Source: Arbacia lixula (taxonomy: Eukaryota; Echinodermata; Echinoidea; Arbacioida; Arbaciidae). Taken from it: DNA of 64,000 bases. The translations under genes and the position numbers were made by a program. The notes below the pieces were generated by a model. That model had not been told where the DNA came from, did not search any database, and was given only the letters and a program-made list of their open reading frames with translations. This document shows positions 28,426 through 39,444 of this stretch, piece by piece; the stretch's first letter is position 1; every line of letters starts with the position of its first letter. The stretch lies in the NCBI GenBank assembly GCA_963669155.1, contig OZ022596.1:13357038-13421037 (forward strand), written 5' to 3'.

Positions 28426-28456
28426 AAATAAGAAAGATTGGATGATATCAGAGATC

Positions 28457-28540
28457 AGGGTCATGTTGCAGATAGGTTTTCTCGGTAGCTACCATTGATG
28501 GTAAGGTAGAATTTAAAACCTATATGCAACATGCTCCAGG
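28457..28540. mobile_element. Short CATATAGG-variant MITE
   Basis: The inverted ends AGGGTCATGTTGCAGATAGG...CCTATATGCAACATGCTCC are only 84 bases apart. It is an internally deleted member of the family at 15,186. Confidence 0.7.
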
Positions 28541-28729
28541 AAAGTGTAGAAAATCAATGGACAAAAAACCGGGCAGAAAAGTAATAAGAAGAGGAATATG
28601 GAATAATGAAGAATGAAACAACAAAGATGATAAGGCTCTGGATGATTGTTGTCATCAAAGATAGAAGGAAAACAACAATTAAAGTCAATAGTTCAACAAC
28701 AAAAAAATAAAAGGTTAAGCGATGGTTGC

Positions 28730-29035
28730 CAGGAGTTCAGGTGTCGTGACTTCGGGCTTATCACCCTTTACCGACTACCATTAGTTCCCTTCTGGTATGG
28801 CGACCGGCCCATCGCGTATCCCTTCCTACCTCCTAAAAACTATAGCCTATAAGAACTATAGACTCTAACTCTTTAGGGGAGGAACAAGGGCGATCCCAAT
28901 GCCTTTGCCGGGCCATCCGACAATCCTTGAACCTTGGCTTTTACACCTTGGAGTTAGCGGGTTTCGAACCCGTGCTCGCTAGCACGAGTGTGAGGTAGTC
29001 CCGGCGCTTACCCTACCACTAGGCTATAAGACGTC
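28730..29035 (-). mobile_element. tRNA-derived SINE
   Basis: The minus strand starts with a pol III A box (TAGCCTAGTGG) followed 50 bases on by a perfect B box (GGTTCGAAACC), as in a tRNA. A long unrelated body follows. This is the layout of a tRNA-derived SINE rather than a functional tRNA. Confidence 0.7.
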
Positions 29036-29106
29036 GGTGGTTTTGCTTGGTGATTTTAGCGTATAGACTATTAGTTTCAAATCAACGAGAAAAAAAACCA
29101 AAAGAG

Positions 29107-29180
29107 CATCTATGTCAGGAGTCGAACTCATGACCCTCAGGTTATCAGTCTGACGCTCTACCAACTGAGCCAACAGACCG
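29107..29180 (-). pseudogene. tRNA-like pseudogene or SINE head (Ile-GAU-like)
   Basis: The minus strand reads GGTCTGTTGGCTCAGTTGG...GTTCGACTCC with D-arm, anticodon-loop CTGATAA and a T-loop-like TTCGA. The acceptor and T stems are poorly paired, and GAT anticodons are not expected in animal nuclear tRNA-Ile. A T run follows about 12 bases later. It is most likely a decayed tRNA-derived SINE head. Confidence 0.55.
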
Positions 29181-29469
29181 ATCGCTGATGTTGGTACGTT
29201 TTCATAGAGTATTAAACATATATACTTGCAGATTGTCATCAAGTTTGTATCTATTACTCAGGTAATTTTCTTTTTGATATAAGGAAATGTGCAATTTATG
29301 GAAAAAATCACATGAGGGAGGGGGGGGGGGGAGGGATTTGTTGCCCAAATGTATCCTGAAAGTGACCCGAGAGCCCTGTAAATCTGATACAATCTTGTAG
29401 TAACGTGAACTATGATATGACATCTTCTATGCTGTGAGATAATTGATAAATGTTACTACTTTTCCATGG

Positions 29470-29580
29470 CGCTCGCTTTTCTCTCCGTCTCTCTCTCTCC
29501 CAACCGCCCCTCTCTCCACCTCTCTCTCTCCCTCCTTCTCTCTTTTTCTCTCTCTACCCCCCCCCCCTCTGTTTCTCTAA
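29470..29580 (+). repeat. TC-rich simple repeat
   Basis: CTCTCT and CCCTC words dominate this stretch. No gene is involved; the open frame covering it is low-complexity. Confidence 0.8.
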
Positions 29581-29630
29581 AGCCATCTTCGTTGTTCTTT
29601 TCTCTTCCGATGCAAGCATTCGTTCATATA

Positions 29631-29851
29631 GAGTACCGAAGTGGTGTCGTCATATGAACATGTTGTTAAGACAAATTGGCTCTAAACAAACTCACTCAAC
29701 CGAGAGGTTTCCCTGTCCGATACTGTATACCGGGCTAGTGTCCGGCATTCTCAATTACATTCCCCGTTGTAATCACCGCTGCTTGTTCTGCCCGTATTGT
29801 TTAGAGCCATTTGTCTTAATAATGCTCAAATGGCGTCACACTTCGGTACTC
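29631..29851. mobile_element. Hairpin MITE, GAGTACCGAAGTG ends
   Basis: The ends GAGTACCGAAGTG...CACTTCGGTACTC, with longer imperfect arms (AAGACAAAT.GGCTCTAAACAA), form a 221-base near-palindrome. Confidence 0.8.
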
Positions 29852-30904
29852 CATATTCAGATAAGCAGACGTAGACGGTTGCTTATTTTCCCCACAAATA
29901 TATTTTTTATTCTTGAATGCATCAACATTTTCAAATTCATGACATATATCAATACGGTAATGATGAAACTGGTCCATGTATAATCATGTAAATGCTCATT
30001 GTTTTGATGAAGGAAACATTCAAATATCTATACACTGTATTGTGGATGCAGAGAATTGTCCTAATCAAAACTCAATTCAAACAGTGATGCAACACTTTGG
30101 CAATTGTTGACAAAAACTCTCCTGAATATAATAAATGTCATGTTGTTTTCTTACATATTATTTGCTGGCTGACCCCCCCCCCCCCCTCCCCACAAAAATA
30201 CAACTAAAATCAGAGAAAGAAAGTAAAATAATTTATTACAATATAAAATTGAAAATGAGAATGAGGGGTATTAGGTGGGATGTGACAAACATACATTTTA
30301 TTTCAAGAACTAAAAATTAAAAATACATACCTGTTCTTTTATAATGCTGTCTTTATTAAACGCTTAGAAATATAACTGATTAAGTTCTTATTTATTCATC
30401 CTTTAAAAGATAAGTACATTTATACTAGGATGCCTTATGCCATGGTCACAACCGGTCGTCCGTGTTTTTCTACGTGGAGTTGGCAGCTTGCTTGCAAACT
30501 TCTACAATCCTTCCCTGCGTCGTCCTTGCGTCCGACGCAAGGAGTTTCAGTGAAACCCAACGCAGATCACAAGCAGAGAGAATCATATATGTATATGTGA
30601 AGGAACATCTCGGGGGAAATCAAGAAAAACCGAGCTGTACACTCTACAATGCAAAGAAGCTAGGCCATTTGAATCACCAATTAGATATTTTACACACGCC
30701 AAAACTGATTCTGATAACATGAATATATCGATATACAATGTACATGAGGGATAGCTTATATCGTTAGAGATTCACATGCAATAGAATGTCATTTGAGAGA
30801 GAAATAGTTTGCTCAAACATTGCTTTCCTCAATTAAATACAACCACAATTATTCTGCTTCTTATAGAGAATGAATTCCATGTCGTGTTCTTGCATCAATA
30901 ATGT
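29852..30904. other. Gene-free stretch
   Basis: I see no supported gene. The stretch includes a C run at 30,174-30,190 and a word near 30,440 (CATGGTCACAACCGGTCGTCC) that looks repeat-derived. No structure was recognised. Confidence 0.5.
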
Positions 30905-30907
30905 ATA

Positions 30908-31221
30908 GATTAAACGAGAACTTACCTGAGTTTGAAGTTTGATCTTCATTTTATGAAGTAACGGAGAGTCTAGGGATTATGTGAGATACGAGCTGCGCAT
31001 GCGCACATCAGTTTTGAAAGGAAATAGTGATGCCAGAGTAAATGGAGAGATTAAACGGAAAAAACAGTACCTTTCCGTAATGTATTACATGCATTACATT
31101 TAGGCTAAACCTTTAAAAAACACATTGGGAGGGAGGGCCGGGCACATAATCCCTAGACTCTCCGTTACTTCATAAAATGAAGATCAAACTTCAAACTCAG
31201 GTAAGTTCTCGTTTAATCTAT
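30908..31221. repeat. Inverted pair beside the DIRS left end
   Basis: The blocks 30,908-30,990 and 31,143-31,226 are inverted copies of each other (~83 bases, shared word CTAGGGATTAT / ATAATCCCTAG). The left block runs on into GAGATACGAGCTGCGCATGCGCAC, which is the outer part of the DIRS right terminal repeat. It is either an older relic of the same family or part of a complex left terminus. Confidence 0.75.
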
Positions 31222-31264
31222 ACATTTTATCTCGTAACTCCAAGTTACGGGATTATATGAGATA
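31222..31264 (+). repeat. DIRS left inverted terminal repeat
   Basis: It starts ACATTTTATCTCGTAAC and is the exact reverse complement of 36,210-36,252. Confidence 0.92.
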
Positions 31265-31485
31265 TTGAAAGCTACTCTGGACTCACTATAATCACACATG
31301 AAAAAGAAAAGTACATGTATCAGATTTTAATCCTTTGTTCAATACATGTGCTTCAACAAACTAAAACATAGGGATTTATCAAAATACCCAAACAACATAT
31401 TTTCAAAGTTGCATAACCACTTGTATGCAAGGCATAACATGAGCTGCATTTAAAACATGCATTGTAATGTCTACATTAATAACAG

Positions 31486-32849
31486 TCAAGCTTCCAACAC
31501 TGCCCTTTGGAAAACATCCACATGAGTGTCTCTCAAAGGCTTATTGTAGTATGTACGAAAGGTGTTCTCAGACGACCAGCCTGCCATCAACATAATGTCA
31601 TTAATGGGCACATCTCTCGCTTCAGCAGCTGACGTTGAGGCTGCCCTTGTAGAATGAGGTTTGTATTTAGCAATGTCTATCCCTGAATTTGACAAAGCCT
31701 CCTTTGCCCAACGAGCTATAGTGTCCTTGGATACAGCTGAATGTGGTTTCTTGTAGCTTACGAACAGACGTTTCTCTTCCCCACGTAGTGCTTGTGTCTT
31801 TTCCAAATAAAGACGAAGAGTGTGTACCACACACAAACGCTCATCATGTGGGTACTCCTTCAAGCAAATCTTTGTGTCACGGTGTCCTGGCCGAGTCTGC
31901 TTCAACATGTCTGTAACTGCAAACACTGCGCTATCTGCATGAAAATTCAGGTTATCTATGTTCAATAAATGGAGTGTCTGTACCCGCTGTGCTGACACAA
32001 GAAGTATGAGAATGCAAAGTTTCAAAGTCAATTGTCGTAGTGAAATACTGGAGTTTACTGATAGGGATCGAAAATAGTTCAACACTTGACTGACATCCCA
32101 AATATCAGAATACCGAGGCCTCGGTGGTTTCAAATTGAAGACTCCTTTCATGAATCTAGTCACCATCTGACTTTCCTTTATAGAATGTCCTCCTTCTAAG
32201 ACAGCGTAGTTCCCTACAGCACATTTTGCCGTATTAATGGCACTATATCCTAATCCTTTTTCTACAAGGCTTGTCAGAAATTCTAAAACCTGCCCAACAT
32301 GTGTCTGCAGTGGATTTGTCGACCGTCCATAACAAAAGTGAATCCATCTCCTGATGAAAGAGATGTACTGCTTCCTGGTTGAGGTCCGCCATGAGGCCAG
32401 GATGATAGGTCGAGCCGATTCCGGAATTCCTTTTGCCTGGAGGGATTCCATGACAATCTGCAAGCAAGCAAAAACAGTTTTTTGCATAATGGGTGAATTC
32501 TTCCCGTTTCTGGTTGGATTAATGTCTGTTCATTTTGTGGTAGAACAATAGGTACTTCAATTAGTAATTGTAACAACCGGGGAAACCATGATTGTGTAGC
32601 CCATTTCGGAACAATCATTATCCCCTCTGCCTTGTCCTCCACAACTTTCTGAAGACATCTATTTATGATACAGAATGGGGGAAAGGCATAAAACTCAAAT
32701 TCACCCCAATCTAATGTGAATGCATTTATAGCAAGAGCCCCAGGGTCTGGTTGCCATGACACATAAATTGGTAACTGGTTATTCAGCCTAGAAGCAAAGA
32801 GGTCAATATTTGGTGTACCCATTGAGTTACATAGTTCTCTAAATACCAT
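31486..32849 (-). CDS. DIRS tyrosine recombinase region
   Basis: The C-terminal part has the phage-integrase-type signature with HSTRAAS (His-x-x-Arg) and a downstream Tyr in TFRTYYNK. Upstream lies a segment typical of DIRS proteins (NIDLFASRLNNQLPIYVSW) that links the RNase H and recombinase parts. It catalyses insertion of a circular DNA intermediate. Two long frames cover the region, as is common in this order. Confidence 0.88.
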
Positions 32850-34354
32850 TCTGTTTCATCTCTGAAATGCCTAGACCTCCTATCAGCAATTACATTCTCT
32901 ACACCGGGAAGGTGAGCTGCTGTGACCCATATATCATGCTCTATACACCAATTCCATAATATCTGAGCTAGTTCATCACATTCTTTAGACTTTATTCCGC
33001 CCATTTCATTGATGTAGCTAACAGCTGTGGTATTATCTATTCTCATGAGAACATGTATGCCTCTCTTGTCCTTACAAAAGGCTTTCAGTGTAAAGAAAGC
33101 TGCAAGTAACTCGAGATAGTTGATATTGTTCCCGTTGGCAAGGGATTCTGATTGCTTCCATCGACCACCACATTGGGCCTTATTATCTGTTCCTCCCCAG
33201 CCTGAGCCACTAGCATCACTACTCAACTCAATGTCTGGTTTCCTCCTGTTCAGGTGTCTGATTGCAGACTCTATGTTCTCTTTCCACCAGACCAAATTTT
33301 CTTTTGCAGCAACTGTTAGTGTAACACTAGCATCATAATTGCCCCTCTGTGTCTTCAGATTACAGATTTTATCTCTCTCAAGTGCTCTGTAGTGCATTTT
33401 CCCAAGCTCACAGGCAGGAAGGGTAGCTACAACTTTCCCAATGAAACAGGCCAGTTGTCTGATTGTCACTATACTCTTTCTGAGCAGTTTCAAAGCAAAC
33501 TCCCTAATTTCAGTGATTTTTCTTTCTGTTGGTCTGACAGTCATTGTGTCCGACTTTATATCAAAGCCCAAGAAAGTAAGTTGTTGGCTTGGCTCAAATC
33601 TGGATTTTTCAGGATGAATGACAAACCCTAAGCTTGAGAGTATCTCTTTTGTGTCACAGACCGCCTGGACTACACGTTCTTTAGAGTCTCCTATTATCAG
33701 AGTGTCGTCAATGTAGGAAATGATAACATGCCCCCTGCTCCTGAGTATGGTTAAAGGCACTTTGAGCACTTTAGTGAAAATTCTCGGCCCTGATGATAAC
33801 CCATTGGGTAGCGCTCTGAACTGAAACAATTTCCCTTTCCAGAGGAAACGTAAGAATTTCCTGCATTTGTGATCTATAGGGATACTGTAATATGCATCCT
33901 TCAAATCAAGTGATGCCATGTAACATTCTTTGGTCAACAATTGGATAGCTGTTTCAAATGTGTCCATTTTGAAATGGTGGAAGTCCAAGTATTCATTTAG
34001 CTTGGATAAGTTGAGTATCATTCTAAGTTTTCCATCTTTCTTCTCCCTTGTGAAGATATTAGAAATAAATTCACCAGGTATGTGTTCACAAGGTTCAATG
34101 ACCTCTTTTTGCAAAAGGCTATTAATCTCTGCATCTACAGCTATTGTTTCATCAAGCGTGAGCTTATAAGGGTGAGGTATGAATTTTTGCATGGGGGGGA
34201 GGCGTCCTATGAATTCCAATTCGTATCCCTTTACAATATTCAAAATATTCCTATCTGAAGTGAGGTCTTCCCATTGATCTAAATGCAAGTTTATTTGGCC
34301 TCCTTGGAAAGGGATACATTTCAGAGTGCTACTCTTAGGACAAACATTTCTCAC
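32783..34354 (-). CDS. DIRS reverse transcriptase / RNase H
   Basis: A 523-residue frame. The catalytic box reads SYIDDTLIIG and earlier motifs include LDLKDAYYSIPI and LPNGLSSGPRIF. An RNase H domain follows (ELSSDASGSGWGG, INYLELLAAFF, RIDNTTAVSYIN). The order RT-RNase H-recombinase is diagnostic for DIRS. Confidence 0.93.
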   Translation of the reverse strand: MRNVCPKSSTLKCIPFQGGQINLHLDQWEDLTSDRNILNIVKGYELEFIGRLPPMQKFIPHPYKLTLDETIAVDAEINSLLQKEVIEPCEHIPGEFISNIFTREKKDGKLRMILNLSKLNEYLDFHHFKMDTFETAIQLLTKECYMASLDLKDAYYSIPIDHKCRKFLRFLWKGKLFQFRALPNGLSSGPRIFTKVLKVPLTILRSRGHVIISYIDDTLIIGDSKERVVQAVCDTKEILSSLGFVIHPEKSRFEPSQQLTFLGFDIKSDTMTVRPTERKITEIREFALKLLRKSIVTIRQLACFIGKVVATLPACELGKMHYRALERDKICNLKTQRGNYDASVTLTVAAKENLVWWKENIESAIRHLNRRKPDIELSSDASGSGWGGTDNKAQCGGRWKQSESLANGNNINYLELLAAFFTLKAFCKDKRGIHVLMRIDNTTAVSYINEMGGIKSKECDELAQILWNWCIEHDIWVTAAHLPGVENVIADRRSRHFRDETEWYLENYVTQWVHQILTSLLLG

Positions 34355-34383
34355 CTGATCGTCTGTCTTGTCAAGGTGGTTTT

Positions 34384-36010
34384 CTAGTAGGCAGGCCTGG
34401 ACTGGGTGGATGGTGCCTTGACACCTCTCATCTTCTTCTGACCCCTCATGAACATCAGTCCTCTCCCTCTGCCTCTCGGGAAGTGTCCTCGCCCTCTGGT
34501 CGGCACATTGACTAAAAAAGGGAGAGTATCTGACGAATGAATCGGGTTTCCCCGGCCCCTACCAGCATAGGTTGGTTTGGCATGGCTTCCTGGGTACGGA
34601 GCATAACGTAGCTCTTTGAACTTCATAGTGCCCATTTTTGTCACTGCCACCGCTTTCTGTTGTTCAGTCATGTCTTTTACCAGTTTGCCGAGATCCTCGC
34701 CAAACAGGTGCTGTGTGACTTTCACCTCTGGCCGACAGAGCGGCTGGTATTTGGGGTTTAGTTCCGGTCTGATACTCTCTCTTCTGTACATATTTATTTC
34801 ATAATTTGCATGTGCTAACAGGGCCAGAATTTCTTCATGCTGTGGAGATGAATTCTCTGTCATCAAATTTGCTACTGCTGTCAGGCCTTTGATCAAAGGT
34901 TTTTGGAGCTTTTGCAGACGCAAATCTCTCGATTTGGTTTTGGAGGGGATGTTTTCCCAGATCAGGGGGTTGACCTTAGGTACCACTAGGTTAGGGACAT
35001 TTTTTTGGTGGGACAATTTTGTCCATGAGGGTGGCCATATTCTCCATTCCCAAACGCTCTGATAGCATGATTTTTAGGCTGTCTGCCAGTTCATCGCTCA
35101 CATCAGGTCCCGAGGGGGCTTGCGCCTGAAAACGTGCCGCAAAACCCCTTGCAACTACAGGGCTAACTGTGTCTTCAGTATTCTCTGGTGGAACCAAAAC
35201 TTGTTCTACTTCATTTTCTTCTTCTTCCTCAGGACGGTCTACCTGTACCTGAGCAGATGGGAGGGAGAAAGAATTCTCATCCTCCTCATATTCATAAGGA
35301 TATTCATAATCCGGTTCAAAGTCCCCTTCTTCATTTTCTCCAAAGGCAAAACTTCCCATGTAATTGTGATAATGTTGTGCCCTTTGATGGGTAGGGTTAG
35401 GCTTAGGCCTAGTATGAGCTGTGTGTTGTTTCTTACCAGCTTCACCGACTGATAACTTTTCACAGAGTTTTTCGAACATGAGGTTTTGCTTTTCTAGTGC
35501 CTTTTCTAAGGTCTGGAATCTTTGTTCAGATACAGCAGAGGATAGCTCTGACTGGCTGCTGCTGGAACTAGCATCATAATTTTGGGTTCCGCTTCCAAAG
35601 GAGCTTTCTTTCCCCTGATTAGGAATTAAATCAGACAATACTTGTCCTGCTTTTTGTCTTGTCTTTCCCTTGCTAGTAGTAGTAGTATTAGCCTTTGGCT
35701 TACTTTGCTTAGGGACTGACATTTGAGACTGCAAATGAGACTCCATAACCTTCTCTCTAGCACTCTTACTCTTAGCAGTAGCAATTTTACTTTTGCCTGA
35801 CATAGCATTGGTTATCTTAGGTATTACAAAGGTTTCACTTATCTGATCATCGCTAGCCGTGCCTGCGAAGACCACTCCATCACCTCCAGCCGTGCCGTTT
35901 CTCCGGGCACTCACCTCTGCATTGGAGGCCCGTACCGCCGTGCGGACGGCCTCCGGTGAGAATACGGTGGCGGTTTCCATTTGGTTTACTTCACTTGCAA
36001 AATTAGCCAT
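34384..36010 (-). CDS. DIRS gag-like region
   Basis: Two long overlapping frames lie 5' of the polymerase. The first (34,991-36,010) is low-complexity, with acidic and Ser/Gln-rich parts. The second (34,384-35,016) ends in an Arg/Gly-rich tail (GRGHFPRGRGRG), typical of nucleic-acid-binding gag products. Function is inferred from position and composition. Confidence 0.75.
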
Positions 36011-36209
36011 AACAGGCTAAATTCACAAATTACAGTTCTAGAACCGGGCTCAGAACTTGTAAAATTAGTAAACAAATAAGCACTCTAACGCTTACCTCCT
36101 GTAGAGTGCGAAAGGCGCAAAATTCTACCAAAAATAACTGACGAAAAAATGACTGCCCGTGGTCAGTCGAACATGCACAAGGCTCACTGATGTGCGCATG
36201 CGCAGCTCG

Positions 36210-36252
36210 TATCTCATATAATCCCGTAACTTGGAGTTACGAGATAAAATGT
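36210..36252 (-). repeat. DIRS right inverted terminal repeat
   Basis: Identical, in reverse complement, to 31,222-31,264. It is preceded internally by TGTGCGCATGCGCAGCTCG, which also occurs near 30,990-31,010. Confidence 0.92.
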
Positions 36253-37225
36253 GCACTTCACATGCTATTACTTGCAACTCAGGCGTGTGTGTGACGGGGA
36301 TATGTGTCGAAGAATGATCCATACCGCCGGTCTCTTACACTAATACATCATGGGACGACTTTCCCTTATATGTGCAGTATTGAGAATTCAACGTGCTTCA
36401 CATAATCCTTTAATCCTAATACTCACGGGGGTGCATTAGTCCCCCACCACCCGTCATTTATTTGTCGGTACTTCCGAACACCTCAATATTTCGAAACGAA
36501 CACGATTTTTTTTGCTGATCCTTCCCGCGCATTTTGATACCAAATTTATGACGATCGGACCTACCGTACAAATACCAGATTACGTTTACCAAACACATGT
36601 GACTGAAATTTCGCTATTTCTCTATATGACTGAGCACAACCATATAGACAAAATCATGCAGGAGATTTCCCATTTTATGTAAATATTTTTCTTATAGGAA
36701 GTGTAAATAATTACAACACAAACAACCCACATACACCCACATTCACACACACTTACACCCAAATCGCAAAATGCGCTTGACGAAAAACAATGAAATACGT
36801 AAGAAATAATTACCACAACCTATCCTTTTTTCGGGAGTTGATGATGGATTTTTTAAAGATATCTGTACCAGAAATTGATATTCCTAAGGCTTTATCTAGT
36901 GATTTCTTGCATAAATGAGCATACATTATTGAATTAAAAACATAAAGGCACTTTCGTATATTTAGCTATACAACTGGTAGAGTACATAATTCTTGACCCT
37001 TATAAAAAAAAAATGAGGGAATCGGGCAGCCCATGGCCATAATGCCCCCCCCCCCCCACCTTAACATGCTTTGAAATACCCCGGTAGTATTAGGGTTAAG
37101 AGAGGTCGTATCATTCTTTGTTCAAAAGTATTCATGCATGCAATTTAACTTTTCGTGAAATAATTCAACGATCCTGATTTGCCTTGTGGTCTTCCCAAGC
37201 TATTTTATGTTAATATGACTGCTTG
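36253..37225. other. Gene-free stretch
   Basis: No gene is supported. It contains a CA-rich patch near 36,710-36,760 and a C run at 37,046-37,058. Confidence 0.5.
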
Positions 37226-37400
37226 ATATACTATCTCTCTCTCTCTCTCTCTGGGTGCTTTGTCGTGTGACGTAGGCGATCATGGAGTGCCACACAGTTC
37301 TCTGTACTGAGCTCTTTGTATCAATTGCATATCATGGTAAACCAGTCAGTCAGGATGCTTATCAACTTAATAATCCTTCTTCCCATGGCCCATACCCCTG
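37226..37400 (-). mobile_element. LINE 3' tail fragment with GA repeat
   Basis: On the minus strand the sequence IQRAQNRELCGTP, followed by SPTSHDKAPRERERE, resembles the LINE end at 7,872-8,400 (MQKARNRDLWHAM...GYDTLREGE). It likewise ends in a GA simple repeat (TC at 37,228-37,252). Confidence 0.6.
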
Positions 37401-37859
37401 GTTCTTTTTCATTATTCCAAACTCTTTCAAGTAAACTTTACACAGTATACGACGTACAAAATCTCAACCTCCAGATTCTTGGCTCACATATCAGTTTCAT
37501 AATATACATACATGATAATGAAACATTCTTCTTTGTGTGACATAACACATACATCTATGACTTGAGTCATATATATGTCACAAGTTAGGTAAATACTCGT
37601 TCTAGGCATATCTGAATATGATCCGCTATTACGGTGAGCATGTCTATACTGACAGTCCAATGGGTGGATACAAAATACCTTTTGTTCCCCTGCATCAGTT
37701 ATAAACTAATGCTCAATACCCTAAAGGAGATGCAGTCCGCTGGTTCAATAATGATGTGCGAGTTTCGGCATGTAAACAATTCAGATTGGCGGTTATTTCT
37801 GACCATTCAATACTAAAGCTCGCGGCTTAATCAAGAGAGAGATGTGTCACTGATATTTA

Positions 37860-38340
37860 TATAGGACATGTGTGGAGTTACCCGGTGTTCCTCTGTGGGA
37901 AAGTCCACCCTTCAGTGACCTCTCCTTAAGGAGAGATGTAGCGTTGATTAGTTGAGCTACCTCTGCGCGTTCTCTTCAAATCGTTCCAAAGCCCATCCGT
38001 TAATTCATCGTGACCTTCATTTTAGGCAAGATTGTTGCGCTAGCTCAGCGGGCTCTCTCTCTCTCTCCCTTACCATTTTGTCAAGTTTCGCAAAAGTCCA
38101 TCCTATAATGGCATCTCTGGTAGGAGAGATTTCTTGTTCATTTGTCAAGCTGGCTGCGCGGATTAATTATCTCCCTGACTCATCCTTCGTTAAGTCGTGG
38201 CAAAGTCCATCCTACAGTCTATAGTGACCACTCCTTTAGGAAGATTTAGCCTAGTGTCCATTTGTTGAGCTCCCTCACTCATTCTACTTTAATTCGGCCT
38301 GCTTTGGCGCTTCCTACAGTAGCGTCCCCGCCGACGACGG
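37860..38340. repeat. Degenerate ~120-bp tandem repeat, about four units
   Basis: Units share AAAGTCCATCC or AAAGCCCATCC followed by GTGACCTCTCCTTAAGGAGAG-like words and GTTGAGCT, near 37,898, 37,990, 38,092 and 38,203. Divergence is high. Confidence 0.7.
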
Positions 38341-38349
38341 AATTCCTAT

Positions 38350-38435
38350 GGAATTCTCGCTTTCATTATGATACATTAATGAATCATTATGAATTATGAT
38401 TCCCCAAGATGTAAATTACTGCTGAGTTTCTCTAA
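38350..38435 (+). repeat. Direct repeat, first copy
   Basis: About 85 bases sharing ATGAATTATGATTCCCC and AAGATGTAAATTACTGC with 38,735-38,823. The two copies bracket the last exon of the TMEM53-like gene. Confidence 0.88.
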
Positions 38436-38495
38436 CTGGAGCGGGCGGCAGCGCTGCAGTGTCAGCTTGCCCATAAAGCCGTAGATGCTCTCCTC

Positions 38496-38681
38496 CTACT
38501 CGTCACTGTGCTTCGCAATGTGGGGAGTTCTGCAACACTTGACGTCAAGGTCGCTCTCCACATGCTTGCGCCACTGCTCGACCAACTCGTCGTATTCCTT
38601 GGCCGTGGCGATCGGGTCATCGCGAAAGAAGAGGTTCAGGGCGGGCGCCTTGACCGTGCGGCCAGTAAAGATCTCATTCAC
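38496..38681 (-). pseudogene. TMEM53-like exon 3 (last)
   Basis: Acceptor CATTGTCCTTCAG, phase 0, matching the phase-0 donor of the previous exon. After the TAG the frame continues EESIYGFMGKL, which suggests the stop is a later mutation. Confidence 0.6.
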
Positions 38682-38734
38682 CTGAAGGACAATGCAGAAC
38701 AGTAGGACCGTTAATAAACTCTGCTTTGTTTCTT

Positions 38735-38823
38735 TGGAAACTCTTATGGATTCTCGCTTTCCTTCATACATTAATGAATCATGATGAATTATGATTCCCC
38801 AAGATGTAAATTACTGCTGAGTT
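38735..38823 (+). repeat. Direct repeat, second copy
   Basis: Second copy of 38,350-38,435, about 390 bases away. Together they indicate a tandem duplication or excision scar around the exon. Confidence 0.88.
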
Positions 38824-39085
38824 TATGCCTTGTAAAATGTTAGAAATATGTGGCTTGTTTGAGACCGAGTCGTTGCGAGACTAGACGGGTCATCGTGAAT
38901 TCGAATGTGTTTTATTTTTTTTCAAGTCTCCTGTAAGTCTCTGTAACTTATCTATGCTGTCCTTGCGACATCTCCACCAATGAGACGGACCTTTAACTTT
39001 TACATTACCATTTCCTGAAAACCACTTTGGCGAACTACACATCTTCACGCCAATGCTCACGGGAGAGTTCACCCTTTAAGCTCAC

Positions 39086-39444
39086 CTTGACGATGCTATC
39101 CATGGTGTACTTGTTGGTCAGCCAATGGTAGGTCTCTGTAACCCTCTTGGTGACAAACTGCGTAAAGGAGTTGTTGGCGTCCTACGAGTAGATACCCTCG
39201 TAGCTATCCCTGGAGAGAATACAACTGTACAGGATCTGAGCAGCGATGCGGTAACGCACCGATGCATAGGCCTAACGGCTACTCCGCTCCGCAGACGCAC
39301 GTGGCTGCTGACGGAGAAGGCATGGACCAGGAGAGGGCGTGTGTCGCCGTCCTTGACATAATCCAGGATCTCCCGCGCGATCTCCTTGGCATTGGCGGGC
39401 CAGGCGATGTCGATGGGTCGCGTCATGACACCAGTACATCGAAT
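39086..39444 (-). pseudogene. TMEM53-like exon 2
   Basis: Acceptor TTTTTTAGTTCTAG and donor GTGAGC are intact. Coding similarity is spread over more than one frame, with about 30 extra bases after HAFS and an in-frame TAG. The last part (TYHWLTNKYTMDSIVK) joins in phase to exon 3. Confidence 0.6.

Larger units (their letters stand above)
31222..36252 (-). mobile_element. DIRS-type (tyrosine recombinase) retrotransposon
   Basis: This ~5.0-kb element belongs to the DIRS order, which replicates by reverse transcription but integrates with a tyrosine recombinase instead of a DDE integrase. From the 5' side it carries a gag-like region (34,384-36,010), reverse transcriptase plus RNase H (32,783-34,354), and a tyrosine recombinase region (31,486-32,849). 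The 43-base inverted terminal repeats at 31,222-31,264 and 36,210-36,252 are identical. Overlapping reading frames between its parts are normal for DIRS. It looks largely whole, with few if any breaks, and is probably young. Confidence 0.92.

Noticed and set aside
29107-29180. Functional tRNA-Ile gene
   Set aside because: Acceptor and T stems do not pair well and the GAU anticodon is not expected in animal nuclear genomes.
34384-36010. Independent host gene in the 34.4-36.0 kb frames
   Set aside because: They lie between the DIRS polymerase and its right terminal repeat and have an Arg/Gly-rich tail, so they are the element's gag-like region.
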